Shown: positions 1 to 7,423, numbered from the stretch's first letter. The stretch is 7,904 bases of DNA from DAOTXK01 sp034435395 (GCA_034435395.1 DAOTXK010000428.1:1-7904); one strand, 5' to 3'. Numbers and translations are program-made. The notes: generated by a model not told the origin, from the letters alone.

Positions 1-2
1 CC

Positions 3-194
3 CCAACGCCGACCGCCACCGCGACGGCATCGCCGACAGCCACGGCAACCCCCTGGCCAGCCGGCACGTCTTTCGGCCCTGTCGTTCCCCCGGATTATAC
101 GCCGCCGCCCACTTTCACGCCGAGGCCAACGGACACCCCCACGCCTGGCCCGCCGACCGCCACTCCCATCCCTCTGCCGCACCTGGACCAATCA
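3..194 (+). other. Low-complexity Pro/Thr/Ala linker coding region
   Basis: In the hydrolase frame, codons are mainly CCN, ACN and GCN, giving runs such as PTPTATATASPTATATP and later TPRPTDTPTPGPPTATP. The DNA is cytosine-rich and degenerately repetitive, but I see no exact tandem unit. Such linkers separate extracellular modules and are often O-glycosylated in other bacteria; glycosylation here is inference. Its presence implies another module, a membrane anchor or a signal peptide upstream of the window. Confidence 0.8.
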
Positions 195-1241
195 CGAATC
201 GGGATTCAGATTCACCCCATATTGACCCGCGATGAATGGTGGCAGATGTTGCAGCGGGCCAAACACCTTAACGCGGGCTGGATCAAGGTGCAGTTCCCCT
301 GGGATGAGATGGAGCCGGATTATCCTGGCAACCAGACGGAATTGTGGCGGATGCTGGAGCTTTACGTGCAGCAGGCCGATGAGAATGGCTTTCAGGTGTT
401 GGTCAGCATCACCAAAGCGCCGGACTGGGCCAGGCCAACCAACCAGGAAAACGGCCCACCGACCGATCCCCAGTTGCTGGCGACCTTCATCCGGGGCGTA
501 CTCGATCGGTTCGGGCTTTCAATCGACGCCATCGAAATCTGGAACGAGCCGAATCTGGTCCGCGAGTGGACCGGCGGGACGATGAGCGGGGCGGAGTATA
601 TGCGGTATTTTGTCCCGGCGTACCAGGCGATCCGGGCATGGAGCCAGGAAGCTGGCCACCCGATCCAGGTCATCACGGCAGGGCTGGCGCCGACCGGTAA
701 CTCGGAAGGCTCGGTGGACGATCGGGCCTTTCTGCGCCAGATGTTTCAGGCCGGGCTGGGCCGTTACGGCGATGTCGCCATCGGCATTCACCCCTATGGG
801 TGGGGCAATGCGCCGGACGCCCGCTGCTGCAACTCGGTAGATGGTCGTGGTTGGGACGACAACGAACGATTTTTTTTCCTGGATAACATCGAGGCCTACC
901 ACCGGATCGCCGTCAATGCCGGGTACGCCAACATGCGATTCTGGATCACCGAATTCGGCTGGGCGACATACGACGGCTTTAACGCCCCCGCTCCCCAGCC
1001 GTTTTTTGACTACGTCACTGAGTCGCTGCAAGCCAGCTATACCATCAAAGCGCTGGATATCGTACAGAATTCCGGAAACTACAACTACATCGACGTGATG
1101 ATTCTCTGGAACTTAAACTACGGGACCATTCCGGACGCGGTTGCCGTGCACCGAAACGAACAGGCAGGTTATAGCCTGATGCGCCCGGACGGCAGTTATC
1201 GGCCCCTGTACCACATGCTGTCAGAAGCGCTGAACGGCTAG
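3..1241 (+). CDS. Secreted clan GH-A glycoside hydrolase with Pro/Thr linker (5' end missing)
   Basis: The reading frame is open from the window edge to a TAG stop, so the true start lies upstream. The first ~60 codons are a Pro/Thr/Ala-rich linker, as found between modules of secreted Chloroflexota proteins. The catalytic domain begins near position 195 (RIGIQIHP). Seen directly: IEIWNEPN, whose Glu (546-548) fits the acid/base of clan GH-A (beta/alpha)8 barrels; an IHPYGWG motif near 786-806; and WITEFGW, whose Glu (951-953) fits the nucleophile. Both catalytic Glu are present and the domain looks complete, ending in a typical C-terminal barrel helix. The closest family by eye is the GH39/PslG-like or GH5-like group; the substrate cannot be told. 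It probably acts outside the cell on a polysaccharide. An internal TTG at 222 is not a credible start because it would remove the first barrel strand. It lies 20 bases before the DUF2723 gene, suggesting one operon. Confidence 0.85.
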   Translation, partial: PTPTATATASPTATATPWPAGTSFGPVVPPDYTPPPTFTPRPTDTPTPGPPTATPIPLPHLDQSRIGIQIHPILTRDEWWQMLQRAKHLNAGWIKVQFPWDEMEPDYPGNQTELWRMLELYVQQADENGFQVLVSITKAPDWARPTNQENGPPTDPQLLATFIRGVLDRFGLSIDAIEIWNEPNLVREWTGGTMSGAEYMRYFVPAYQAIRAWSQEAGHPIQVITAGLAPTGNSEGSVDDRAFLRQMFQAGLGRYGDVAIGIHPYGWGNAPDARCCNSVDGRGWDDNERFFFLDNIEAYHRIAVNAGYANMRFWITEFGWATYDGFNAPAPQPFFDYVTESLQASYTIKALDIVQNSGNYNYIDVMILWNLNYGTIPDAVAVHRNEQAGYSLMRPDGSYRPLYHMLSEALNG

Positions 1242-1261
1242 CCAGCGGCCTTCTACGAGCG

Positions 1262-4180
1262 ATGCGAGCGGCACTGCGCGCCTTCCGGCCAGGACTTATG
1301 CAGGATAGTGATCAGCCTGGCCGGGAGGTTTTGTCTGTGCTTCTCCCGGCACTGTACCTGAGCCGCATCGCCGCCGAGTTCGTGATCCCATCAGCGGGCG
1401 CGATCGCGGCCCTGGCTGGTCTGCTGGTTGGCGGAGGGGCAGTCGCCTGGCTCCGGAAACGCAGCAGCTCTCCAGGGTGGTTTTCGCTCCTGTTGTTGCC
1501 TTATGTCGGGTTTCCTTACCAAAGCCCGCCGCTGGCGCTGGCCTGCGGGCTGCTGTTCGCCGTGGCCTGGGGGGCAGAACGCTGGCACTACCAGGGTTGG
1601 CCGATCGACATCGGTGTTTTTAGCATCGCGCTGATATTCTATGGGCTGACCCTGGCTCCCGGCGTGCAACCCGCCGATGCAGGCGAGTTCCAACTGGTGC
1701 TGGCGGAGTGGGGCGTGGCCCATCCCCCCGGTTACCCACTGTACACCATGCTGGGAGGGCTGTTCACACACCTCTTCCCGCTGGGCGATCTGGCCGGGCG
1801 CGCCAATCTGTTCTCTGCCCTGACAGGTGCGCTGACCCTGGCCGTCCTCGCCAGGGCGATCCGCCTGGAGACGGGATCGGGCTGGGCCGGCATGTTAGGG
1901 GCCGGGGTGCTGGGGGTGGCGGCCTCATTCTGGGCCACGGCCACCCAGGCCAGCATCCGCCCCTTGACCGCTTTGTTCGCTGCCCTGATGATCGAAGCGG
2001 CGCTGGCCTACCGCCGGGCCGTCAGGACTGCTGACGAGCCACAGGTCCGGCGGGCGATCATTCGCTTTGGGTTGGCCGCCGGTTTTGGCGTCACCCATCA
2101 CGCCTCGCTATTCTTTCCGGGGGTCGTCCTGGCGCTGGCGATCCTGGCTGCCCGCCCGCGCCCGTCGCGCCGACAGATTGGTCTATGGAGTGCGGCTGCT
2201 CTGGCCGCCCTGTTCGGAGCGCTGCCCTGGCTCTACCTGCTGCTGCGCGGCTTGGCGGGCGCGCCCCTGGCACCGCCCAACCTCGCCACCTGGGAAGGAC
2301 TCCGACAACATGTCCTGGCGGCAGGCTTCGCGGGAGACATGTTCTACTACCACACCCCGCCGGAAATCATCGACCGGCTACGGCTTACTGCCCAGGTGCT
2401 GGCCTTCCAGTGGGAGGACCTGACCCTGGCGCTGGGCATCGCCGCCCTGGGGTTGATGGTATGGCGCGATCGCTGGCTGGCGCTCGCGCTGGGCGGATCG
2501 TTTGCCCTGCACACGTTCGTCGCGGCCACCTACCGGGCCCCGCAAACCGTCGAATATATGATCCCGGCGTATGTTTCTCTGGCCGTCGGGATTGGCTGGG
2601 CCGTTGGCGAAACACGACGCTGGTCTGCCAGCCGCCGCCTCCACCCATGGCTGGCGGCAGGGACGGCCATAGCCATCGTCTGGTCAGGCTGGCCGACCTG
2701 GATCAGCCTGCACGCTTACCAGGATCGCGATCGCGCCTCGGCTGACGCCCGCGCCCTGCTGGAAAGCGCGCCGCTGGCGAGTATCGTCCTCGCCAACTGG
2801 CACCAGGTGACGCCGCTGATGTTCTGGCAGGAGGTGGAGCAATTGCGCCCGGATGTTGACGTGCGTTATGTGGCCCCCGCTGGCGCTGAGCCAATCGTCG
2901 ACACATGGACACGCCGGGTGAGGGCCGAATCCGGCGGGCAGCCCCTGATCGCCTGTGTTTACTACCCGGAGACCTACCGCTATACCGGGCTGACGTTCTC
3001 CGCCCTCCAGACATGCTGGCAGACCAGCGGACTGCCAGCGCCACCCACTGCCAGCGGCCCAGTTGCCCGCCTCGGCTCTCTCTCCCTTTATGACGCCGCC
3101 CTGCCCGCCGCGGCAGCCGCCGGTGAGCGCGTCTATGTGTGGCTGGACTGGCAACTCCCAGGGGCGGCCAGCTACGGAGACCTGACCACGTTCGTACACC
3201 TGGTCGACGACGCCGGCCACGTTCTGGCTCAGAGCGATCAACCCCTCATTGCCGCCGGACTGGAAGGGCCGGGCATGGTGTCACAACGGTATACGCTGGC
3301 CATTTCCCGGACGGTCTCTCCCGGCATTTATCGACTGTTTGCCGGTGCCTACCGCCCATCGCCAGACGGCCCGATCCCGCTGCACGATGAAGCGGGCGCG
3401 GCGCGCAGGGCCATCGGCGAACTGGCGATCCACCCCGCCGACCTGCCTCCCGTCACCAGCCATGAATGGCACGCGCCGCTCGACGACCGAATCGTGCTTG
3501 TTGGCTACGATTACGATTTATCCGTGGTCGGACGCGCCCGCCTTTATCTCCACTGGCGGATCGCCACGCCCGTCGACCCTGACCTGCGACTGGCGATCAA
3601 CGGTCCCGGCCCGCGCCCGCTGGCAGAGAGCTGGCTCCCGCTTTCCCAGCCGGGTTATGTGACTACGGCGCACGATCTGCCGGATACTGAGACGGTCGGC
3701 GGCCTGTGGCTGACCGCCAGCGTGGGTGATGACATGCTGTGGATGCGCGGGGCGTGGGGACTGCCGCTCATGCCGGGCATCGCGCTGCCCGGCCCGGCGG
3801 GGGGTGATCGGTACATCATGGTCGGTGACGTGGTGGTGACGGGCTACGCGGTCAGGGGGGCGTCCGTCCCTGGGGAGGAAACGCAGGTCAGCCTGACTCT
3901 GCGGTGCACGACCGCCCTCACGCAGGACATGAGCGTTCAACTGGCGCTTGGTTCAATTGCCCGAAGTGACAGCACGCCAGTCGGGGGAACCATCCCCACA
4001 CTCAAATGGGGCTGGGGAGCGACGATCACGGATGAAATCACCGTGCCATGGCCGGCTGATCAACCGCTTCCGCCTGGACCACTCACCCTGACCTTCTACG
4101 ATGCGTTCACTGGCGACATCTGGCCGGTCTTTGACCCGGTGCTGTCCCAGGATGGGCCAGGATTGCGGCTGACACCCTGA
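1262..4180 (+). CDS. DUF2723 (GT117/TMEM260-like) membrane glycosyltransferase with C-terminal beta modules
   Basis: A 972-residue protein. Residues ~23-482 hold about a dozen hydrophobic segments. The DUF2723 signature is clear: ADAGEF at 138-143, whose Asp139 is the likely catalytic acid after the GT-C fold, then AHPPGYPLY at 153-161 and GVTHH at 266-270. The family includes human TMEM260, an O-mannosyltransferase, so a polyprenyl-phosphate-sugar-dependent transfer to an extracytoplasmic acceptor is expected; donor and acceptor are unknown. Residues ~500-600 form a soluble segment. Three beta-rich stretches then follow (about 603-722, 742-830 and 854-960), each opening with a hydrophobic strand and a strand-loop-strand pattern (e.g. 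VYVWLDWQLP, LYLHWRIATP, VSLTLRCTTA). Most likely they face outward. The start is uncertain: ATG 1262 has no clear ribosome site, and the alternative ATG 1298 has AGGA only 3 bases upstream. Probably cotranscribed with the hydrolase. Confidence 0.88.
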   Translation: MRAALRAFRPGLMQDSDQPGREVLSVLLPALYLSRIAAEFVIPSAGAIAALAGLLVGGGAVAWLRKRSSSPGWFSLLLLPYVGFPYQSPPLALACGLLFAVAWGAERWHYQGWPIDIGVFSIALIFYGLTLAPGVQPADAGEFQLVLAEWGVAHPPGYPLYTMLGGLFTHLFPLGDLAGRANLFSALTGALTLAVLARAIRLETGSGWAGMLGAGVLGVAASFWATATQASIRPLTALFAALMIEAALAYRRAVRTADEPQVRRAIIRFGLAAGFGVTHHASLFFPGVVLALAILAARPRPSRRQIGLWSAAALAALFGALPWLYLLLRGLAGAPLAPPNLATWEGLRQHVLAAGFAGDMFYYHTPPEIIDRLRLTAQVLAFQWEDLTLALGIAALGLMVWRDRWLALALGGSFALHTFVAATYRAPQTVEYMIPAYVSLAVGIGWAVGETRRWSASRRLHPWLAAGTAIAIVWSGWPTWISLHAYQDRDRASADARALLESAPLASIVLANWHQVTPLMFWQEVEQLRPDVDVRYVAPAGAEPIVDTWTRRVRAESGGQPLIACVYYPETYRYTGLTFSALQTCWQTSGLPAPPTASGPVARLGSLSLYDAALPAAAAAGERVYVWLDWQLPGAASYGDLTTFVHLVDDAGHVLAQSDQPLIAAGLEGPGMVSQRYTLAISRTVSPGIYRLFAGAYRPSPDGPIPLHDEAGAARRAIGELAIHPADLPPVTSHEWHAPLDDRIVLVGYDYDLSVVGRARLYLHWRIATPVDPDLRLAINGPGPRPLAESWLPLSQPGYVTTAHDLPDTETVGGLWLTASVGDDMLWMRGAWGLPLMPGIALPGPAGGDRYIMVGDVVVTGYAVRGASVPGEETQVSLTLRCTTALTQDMSVQLALGSIARSDSTPVGGTIPTLKWGWGATITDEITVPWPADQPLPPGPLTLTFYDAFTGDIWPVFDPVLSQDGPGLRLTP

Positions 4181-4189
4181 GAAATGCCA

Positions 4190-4214
4190 GAGGCGGCGCA
4201 GGATACGCCGCCTC
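4190..4214. terminator. Hairpin between convergent genes, probable bidirectional terminator
   Basis: A perfect 9-bp inverted repeat, GAGGCGGCG (4190-4198) and CGCCGCCTC (4206-4214), encloses a 7-base loop. It starts 9 bases after the DUF2723 stop codon and lies 26 bases past the stop of the convergent LysM gene. Only short T-rich stretches follow on either side (GTTTA on the plus strand, ATTTC on the minus strand), so it is a weak intrinsic terminator by the U-tract rule. Position and symmetry support service to both genes. Confidence 0.65.
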
Positions 4215-4240
4215 GTTTACGATCGGGGACACACGGATAC

Positions 4241-5854
4241 TTACCGTCGCAGGAGCAGAGTCAGCGCCACACCGCCGACCAGCACCACACCCGCCAGTCC
4301 CAGGACAATCACGCCACTGTAGTCCAGCAACCGTTCCAGCGGGCTGGTGCGGGTATCTGTCTCCAGGCCCGGCTCGTCACTGAACAGTCCGCCCACCTGC
4401 ACCGGTGGCGGCTGCGGGGGCACAAAACCAGCCACCGCGCCGAAAGCAGCATCCACCGTCTGGCCCGCGCTCAAACTGATCGTATAACTGCTGGCCGTGG
4501 TGACACCGTAACCACTGGGCGGAGTCAGGCTGACCATATACTCTCCTGGAGCCAGATCATCAAAACAGGATGGCCCACTCTCGGCATCGGTGACAAGGCT
4601 GCTCACCGTCGCCCCACCCTGGGACAGCGCGATCTCTCCCCCCGCCAGCAGCCCTTCCCCACTCTCCTGCAAACGGTTGGGATTGGTATCCTCAAAAAGC
4701 ACTACACAGACCCGCCCGGTGGACACCGGTTCGTCCAACCGCAACATGGGCACGTCCGCCCGTGCCACCGGCGCGGGATCGTAGGACTCAATGGGCTGTT
4801 CGGTCGGCTGCGCGGCCACCTGGGACGCGGCCTCTCCCGACTGCCCCTCACCCGTCTGGGCGGAGGCGCTCTCCTCTGCCGCTGCACTTCCCTGGCCTCC
4901 ACCCGTGGCCTGACGAATGATCAGTTCCTGCCCTGGTGAAAGAATGCGCGCCTCGTCCAGCGTCATCCCGTTCAATTGCAGGATGTCATTCGGCATGACG
5001 TTATAGGCGACGGCAATCGCCCACAACGTATCTCCGGGGCGCACCGTGTGCACAATCGAGCCATCTTCACGCGGCCCCTGGGGCACGACTTCCGGCGCGA
5101 GCGCGGGCGGCTGATCGGCGCTGGCTGGCGGCGGCTGGACTTCTCCACCGGCCCCTCCGGCGATCACCGTCAGCGAAGCCGCATCCCAGAAAACATGCTG
5201 ATGTCGGGCGGCATACGCCATGCTGGCGTTGAGGACCACGGTCACCCGGTCCGCAGTCGCCACCGCGTCCACCGTCATCTGCTGGAAGCCTGTATAGGGG
5301 GCAGTCGAATTTGACCAGACAATGCCGCCGGCGTTTGGATCGTTGGTCCCGGCAGGATCGATCCCGACTCGGAAGTTGGCCGCCGTATAAGTCTGATTGA
5401 CGACCGTGCCTTCGACAATACACGTATCGCCGGCAGTGCCCGTCTCGCTGTCGCAGCTCCAGATACGGCCAAACGCGGTGAGCCGCAGGGTGCTGCCCGG
5501 TTGGATGCCGCCGACCGTCTGGTACAGAGACACGTTATACGCTGCCCAACCCTTATAAGCGTCAAAAGAGCCATTGCCCTCATAAACGCCAATCGTCGCC
5601 ACAACCTCCGGCGTGCCCCGTCCCAGCTGGCGGCCTACCAGGCCATCGGATACGTTGGACCAGGCGCTCCAGCCGGGAGGGGCGGTAAGCGTCACCCCGT
5701 CGCCATGGGCCTCCTCAAAGCCTGGGTTGCTCAGCAGGTTGCCCTGCGCCCGGGCCGAGTACCCGATCAGCAGCCCGATCAACAACATGACCGTCACCAA
5801 GTAATGGGCCTTCAAGTGAGGGAACCACCGGCCAGACACTTGATAAACATCCAT
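4241..5854 (-). CDS. Secreted membrane-anchored LysM protein with N-terminal jelly-roll-like and SdrD-like domains
   Basis: From ATG 5854 this encodes 537 residues. Residues 1-36 look like a signal peptide: a charged start, the hydrophobic core VTVMLLIGLLIGY and an ARA cleavage box before Gln37. Residues ~39-232 begin NLLSNPGFE, typical of CBM4/9-like beta-sandwiches, and end with a FWDAASLTV strand. After a Pro/acidic linker, residues 268-314 are a clear LysM (VHTVRPGDTLWAIA ... SPGQELIIR), which binds N-acetylglucosamine glycans such as peptidoglycan. An Ala/Gly/Glu/Ser-rich linker (~316-370) leads to an SdrD/SpaA-type domain (~380-476) with a DTNPNRLQESGEG calcium-loop-like motif. A Pro-rich spacer and one transmembrane helix (~513-535) ending in RR close it. 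I see no LPxTG. The frame stays open up to ATG 6007, but starting there would put 51 polar residues before the signal peptide; GGGGAAG 9 bases before 5854 favours the shorter form. Likely role: envelope glycan binding. Confidence 0.83.
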   Translation of the reverse strand: MDVYQVSGRWFPHLKAHYLVTVMLLIGLLIGYSARAQGNLLSNPGFEEAHGDGVTLTAPPGWSAWSNVSDGLVGRQLGRGTPEVVATIGVYEGNGSFDAYKGWAAYNVSLYQTVGGIQPGSTLRLTAFGRIWSCDSETGTAGDTCIVEGTVVNQTYTAANFRVGIDPAGTNDPNAGGIVWSNSTAPYTGFQQMTVDAVATADRVTVVLNASMAYAARHQHVFWDAASLTVIAGGAGGEVQPPPASADQPPALAPEVVPQGPREDGSIVHTVRPGDTLWAIAVAYNVMPNDILQLNGMTLDEARILSPGQELIIRQATGGGQGSAAAEESASAQTGEGQSGEAASQVAAQPTEQPIESYDPAPVARADVPMLRLDEPVSTGRVCVVLFEDTNPNRLQESGEGLLAGGEIALSQGGATVSSLVTDAESGPSCFDDLAPGEYMVSLTPPSGYGVTTASSYTISLSAGQTVDAAFGAVAGFVPPQPPPVQVGGLFSDEPGLETDTRTSPLERLLDYSGVIVLGLAGVVLVGGVALTLLLRR

Positions 5855-5863
5855 GTTCAGCCA

Positions 5864-5870
5864 CTTCCCC
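5864..5870 (-). promoter_or_regulatory. Candidate ribosome binding site supporting the start at 5854
   Basis: On the minus strand, GGGGAAG ends 9 bases before ATG 5854. It is a purine-rich but imperfect Shine-Dalgarno match. Together with the signal peptide that follows immediately, it selects this start over the upstream in-frame ATG at 6007. Confidence 0.45.
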
Positions 5871-5978
5871 GTTCCATGTTGGCAGCGATGGCGCTGGCCA
5901 GCCGATGAAAACACCGGCTGCGCGCGCATGACTGACCCCGCAGCAATCTCAAAGACCGCCCGCCGGCCAGCGCAGAAA

Positions 5979-6007
5979 AGACTAACATGGATGCGGGCAT
6001 CGTGCAA
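5979..6007 (-). promoter_or_regulatory. Weak candidate promoter for the LysM gene
   Basis: On the minus strand, TTGCAC (6007-6002) is followed after 17 bases by TAGTCT (5984-5979), with TG one base upstream of the latter. Each hexamer matches the sigma-70 consensus at only 3 of 6 positions. The layout and the CCATGTTAG core resemble the better element in front of recF (7324-7351), which is why I list it. It would give a leader of about 120 bases. The rest of the 224-base gap between recF and this gene (5855-6078) shows no convincing gene and no U-tract terminator. It does contain a 10-bp palindrome, GCTGGCCAGC, at 5893-5902. Confidence 0.3.
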
Positions 6008-6078
6008 CAGTTCACACGGATGATCCGGCCAGCTTCAGACGATACGTCGATCACGTGAGGGAAACACCCAGGCCAGGG

Positions 6079-7281
6079 CTATGCTGGAGAAATCTGCCCC
6101 TCCACCACCTGCCAGCAGACCGCCCGGTCCAGGAAACTCTGGGGGAAAATGCGCGGCTCGGTCGTGGTGAGGATCGACTGAGTGGAATCGTCGATGTGAT
6201 CCAGCAGATAGACGCGCCGATCCGCATCCAGTTCCGCCACCACGTCATCCAACAGCAGAATGGGCCACTCGCCAATCGTGTCTCGCATCCAGGTCAATTC
6301 AGCCAGCTTCAGCGCCAGGACCGCCGTCCGTGACTGACCGCGTGAGCCATAGAGGCCCACATCACGCCGGTTGATCTGAAAGCGCAATTCGTCCCGGTGC
6401 GGGCCGATCAGCGTGACGCCGCGCGCCACATGTTCTTCCCGCCCGGCCTCCAACGCCTCCAAAAACTGGGGCGCGATCTCCTCCGGCACCAGTTCGCGGT
6501 GCAGGTCCAGGCCAGGAGCATCAAACGAAAGCTGCCCATCGCCAGCAGCCGTGGGGAGGAAGCTGGGCTGGTACGATATTTCGAGCAGCTCGCGCCTGCC
6601 GGTCAGCTCCAGATGGTTCCGCTGCGCCAGCCCTTCCAGCTCCCGCAAGAGCCGCTGCCGACCGGCGATCAACCGCGCGCCATGTTCGGCCACCTGGGTA
6701 TCCCAGAAGTAAAGCTCATTCGGGCTGGACTGCCCTTCCGCAATACGACGCAGTAAGGCGTTGCGCTGGGGAATCAGTTTTTCATAGGTGGCCAGCGCTT
6801 CACAATAGGCGCGATCGGTCTGGCAGAGCGTGTCATCCAGGTAACGCCGGCGCTCGACCGGCGAGCCTTCGATCAGGCTCAGATCGCGCGGCAGGAAGAG
6901 CACGGCGGTGACCTGCCCGATCAGGTCCATCACCCGCTTGGTGACGCCGTTGAGCCGGACGTCCTTACGGGTGCGCTGTTCGAGGCCGTCCCGCTCGCGC
7001 ACCAGCGTGATCTCCAGTCGGTCCAGCGGCCCCCGCCGGGTCACGACATCAGCGCTGAGGCGCGCAAACGGGATCACGTCATTTTCCGCCTGCCAGTTGA
7101 TCAACTGCCAGTCCGCGGTGGTGTAGGGCGAGCGGCAGGTCGCCAGGTAGTAAATGGCCTCCAGCAGACTCGTTTTGCCCTGGGCATTGGCGCCATGCAA
7201 CAGCACCGGCCCGGAGGGGAAGGCCAGCTCCAAGCGGGCGAAGTTGCGGAAATTGGTCAAAGACAGATACTCAATATGCAT
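6079..7281 (-). CDS. recF: DNA replication and repair protein RecF
   Basis: A 400-residue SMC/ABC-type ATPase, slightly longer than many RecF proteins. The N-terminus MHIEYLSLTNFRNF is characteristic. Walker A is GANAQGKT at 30-37. The ABC signature region is SRGQSRT at 313-319, followed by an ALKLAEL helix. Walker B is ILLLDDVVAELD at 341-352, ending in the RecF-typical D-loop. GPHRDE at 293-298 is also family-typical. All ATPase motifs are intact. By family knowledge, RecF binds ATP and gapped DNA in the cytoplasm and, with RecO and RecR, loads RecA at single-strand gaps. No recO, recR, dnaA, dnaN or gyrB lies in the window, so it is not in the classic dnaA-dnaN-recF order here, at least on the visible sides. 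It reads in the same direction as the LysM gene, 224 bases upstream of it, and is divergent from the membrane gene at 7478. No strong ribosome site precedes ATG 7281. Confidence 0.97.
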   Translation of the reverse strand: MHIEYLSLTNFRNFARLELAFPSGPVLLHGANAQGKTSLLEAIYYLATCRSPYTTADWQLINWQAENDVIPFARLSADVVTRRGPLDRLEITLVRERDGLEQRTRKDVRLNGVTKRVMDLIGQVTAVLFLPRDLSLIEGSPVERRRYLDDTLCQTDRAYCEALATYEKLIPQRNALLRRIAEGQSSPNELYFWDTQVAEHGARLIAGRQRLLRELEGLAQRNHLELTGRRELLEISYQPSFLPTAAGDGQLSFDAPGLDLHRELVPEEIAPQFLEALEAGREEHVARGVTLIGPHRDELRFQINRRDVGLYGSRGQSRTAVLALKLAELTWMRDTIGEWPILLLDDVVAELDADRRVYLLDHIDDSTQSILTTTEPRIFPQSFLDRAVCWQVVEGQISPA

Positions 7282-7323
7282 CGGCGGTTACTCAGCCCAG
7301 GGCGCAGGTGCCCGCGCGCGGCG

Positions 7324-7351
7324 ATTCTAACATGGGCGTGGGCCTGAGCAA
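7324..7351 (-). promoter_or_regulatory. Candidate extended -10 promoter for recF
   Basis: On the minus strand, TAGAAT (7329-7324) matches TATAAT at 5 of 6 positions and is preceded by TG one base upstream (TGTTAGAAT), an extended -10. A weak -35, TTGCTC (7351-7346), lies 16 bases upstream. Transcription would begin about 36 bases before the recF ATG, a sensible distance. Confidence 0.5.
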
Positions 7352-7414
7352 AACCTATGTGTTGCTGAAGTATTGGCCTTCCACCGGCCGGCCCAGCGCG
7401 CTTCATCATTCCCA

Positions 7415-7423
7415 TGCTATAAT
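7415..7423 (+). promoter_or_regulatory. Extended -10 promoter for the membrane protein gene
   Basis: TGCTATAAT contains a perfect TATAAT (7418-7423) with the TG extension at 7415-7416. No recognisable -35 hexamer is found 16-18 bases upstream, where the sequence is GC-rich, as is usual for extended -10 promoters. The start would fall near 7430, giving a leader of about 48 bases before ATG 7478. Confidence 0.6.

Noticed and set aside
3..194. Possible tandem repeat or CRISPR-like array
   Set aside because: The periodicity comes from Pro, Thr and Ala codons; there is no exact repeat unit and no spacer structure.
519..1031. Minus-strand open frame of 170 codons inside the hydrolase gene
   Set aside because: It overlaps the catalytic motifs of the hydrolase on the other strand and shows no protein-family features.
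2684..3241. Minus-strand open frame of 185 codons inside the DUF2723 gene
   Set aside because: No motif, and the plus-strand frame is continuous and recognisable. Long antisense frames are expected at this GC content.
4184..4939. Long plus-strand open frame (251 codons) antisense to the LysM gene
   Set aside because: It is rich in His, Arg, Gln and Pro with no domain pattern, while the opposite frame encodes a clear LysM and SdrD-like protein. It is a by-product of GC-rich coding.
5855..6007. N-terminal extension of the LysM protein to ATG 6007
   Set aside because: It would place 51 polar, Cys- and Arg-containing residues before a good signal peptide, and the candidate promoter at 5979-6007 would begin transcription downstream of that ATG.
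5857..6054. 65-codon minus-strand frame in the gap after recF
   Set aside because: Arg/Ser-rich composition, no ribosome site and no recognisable motif.
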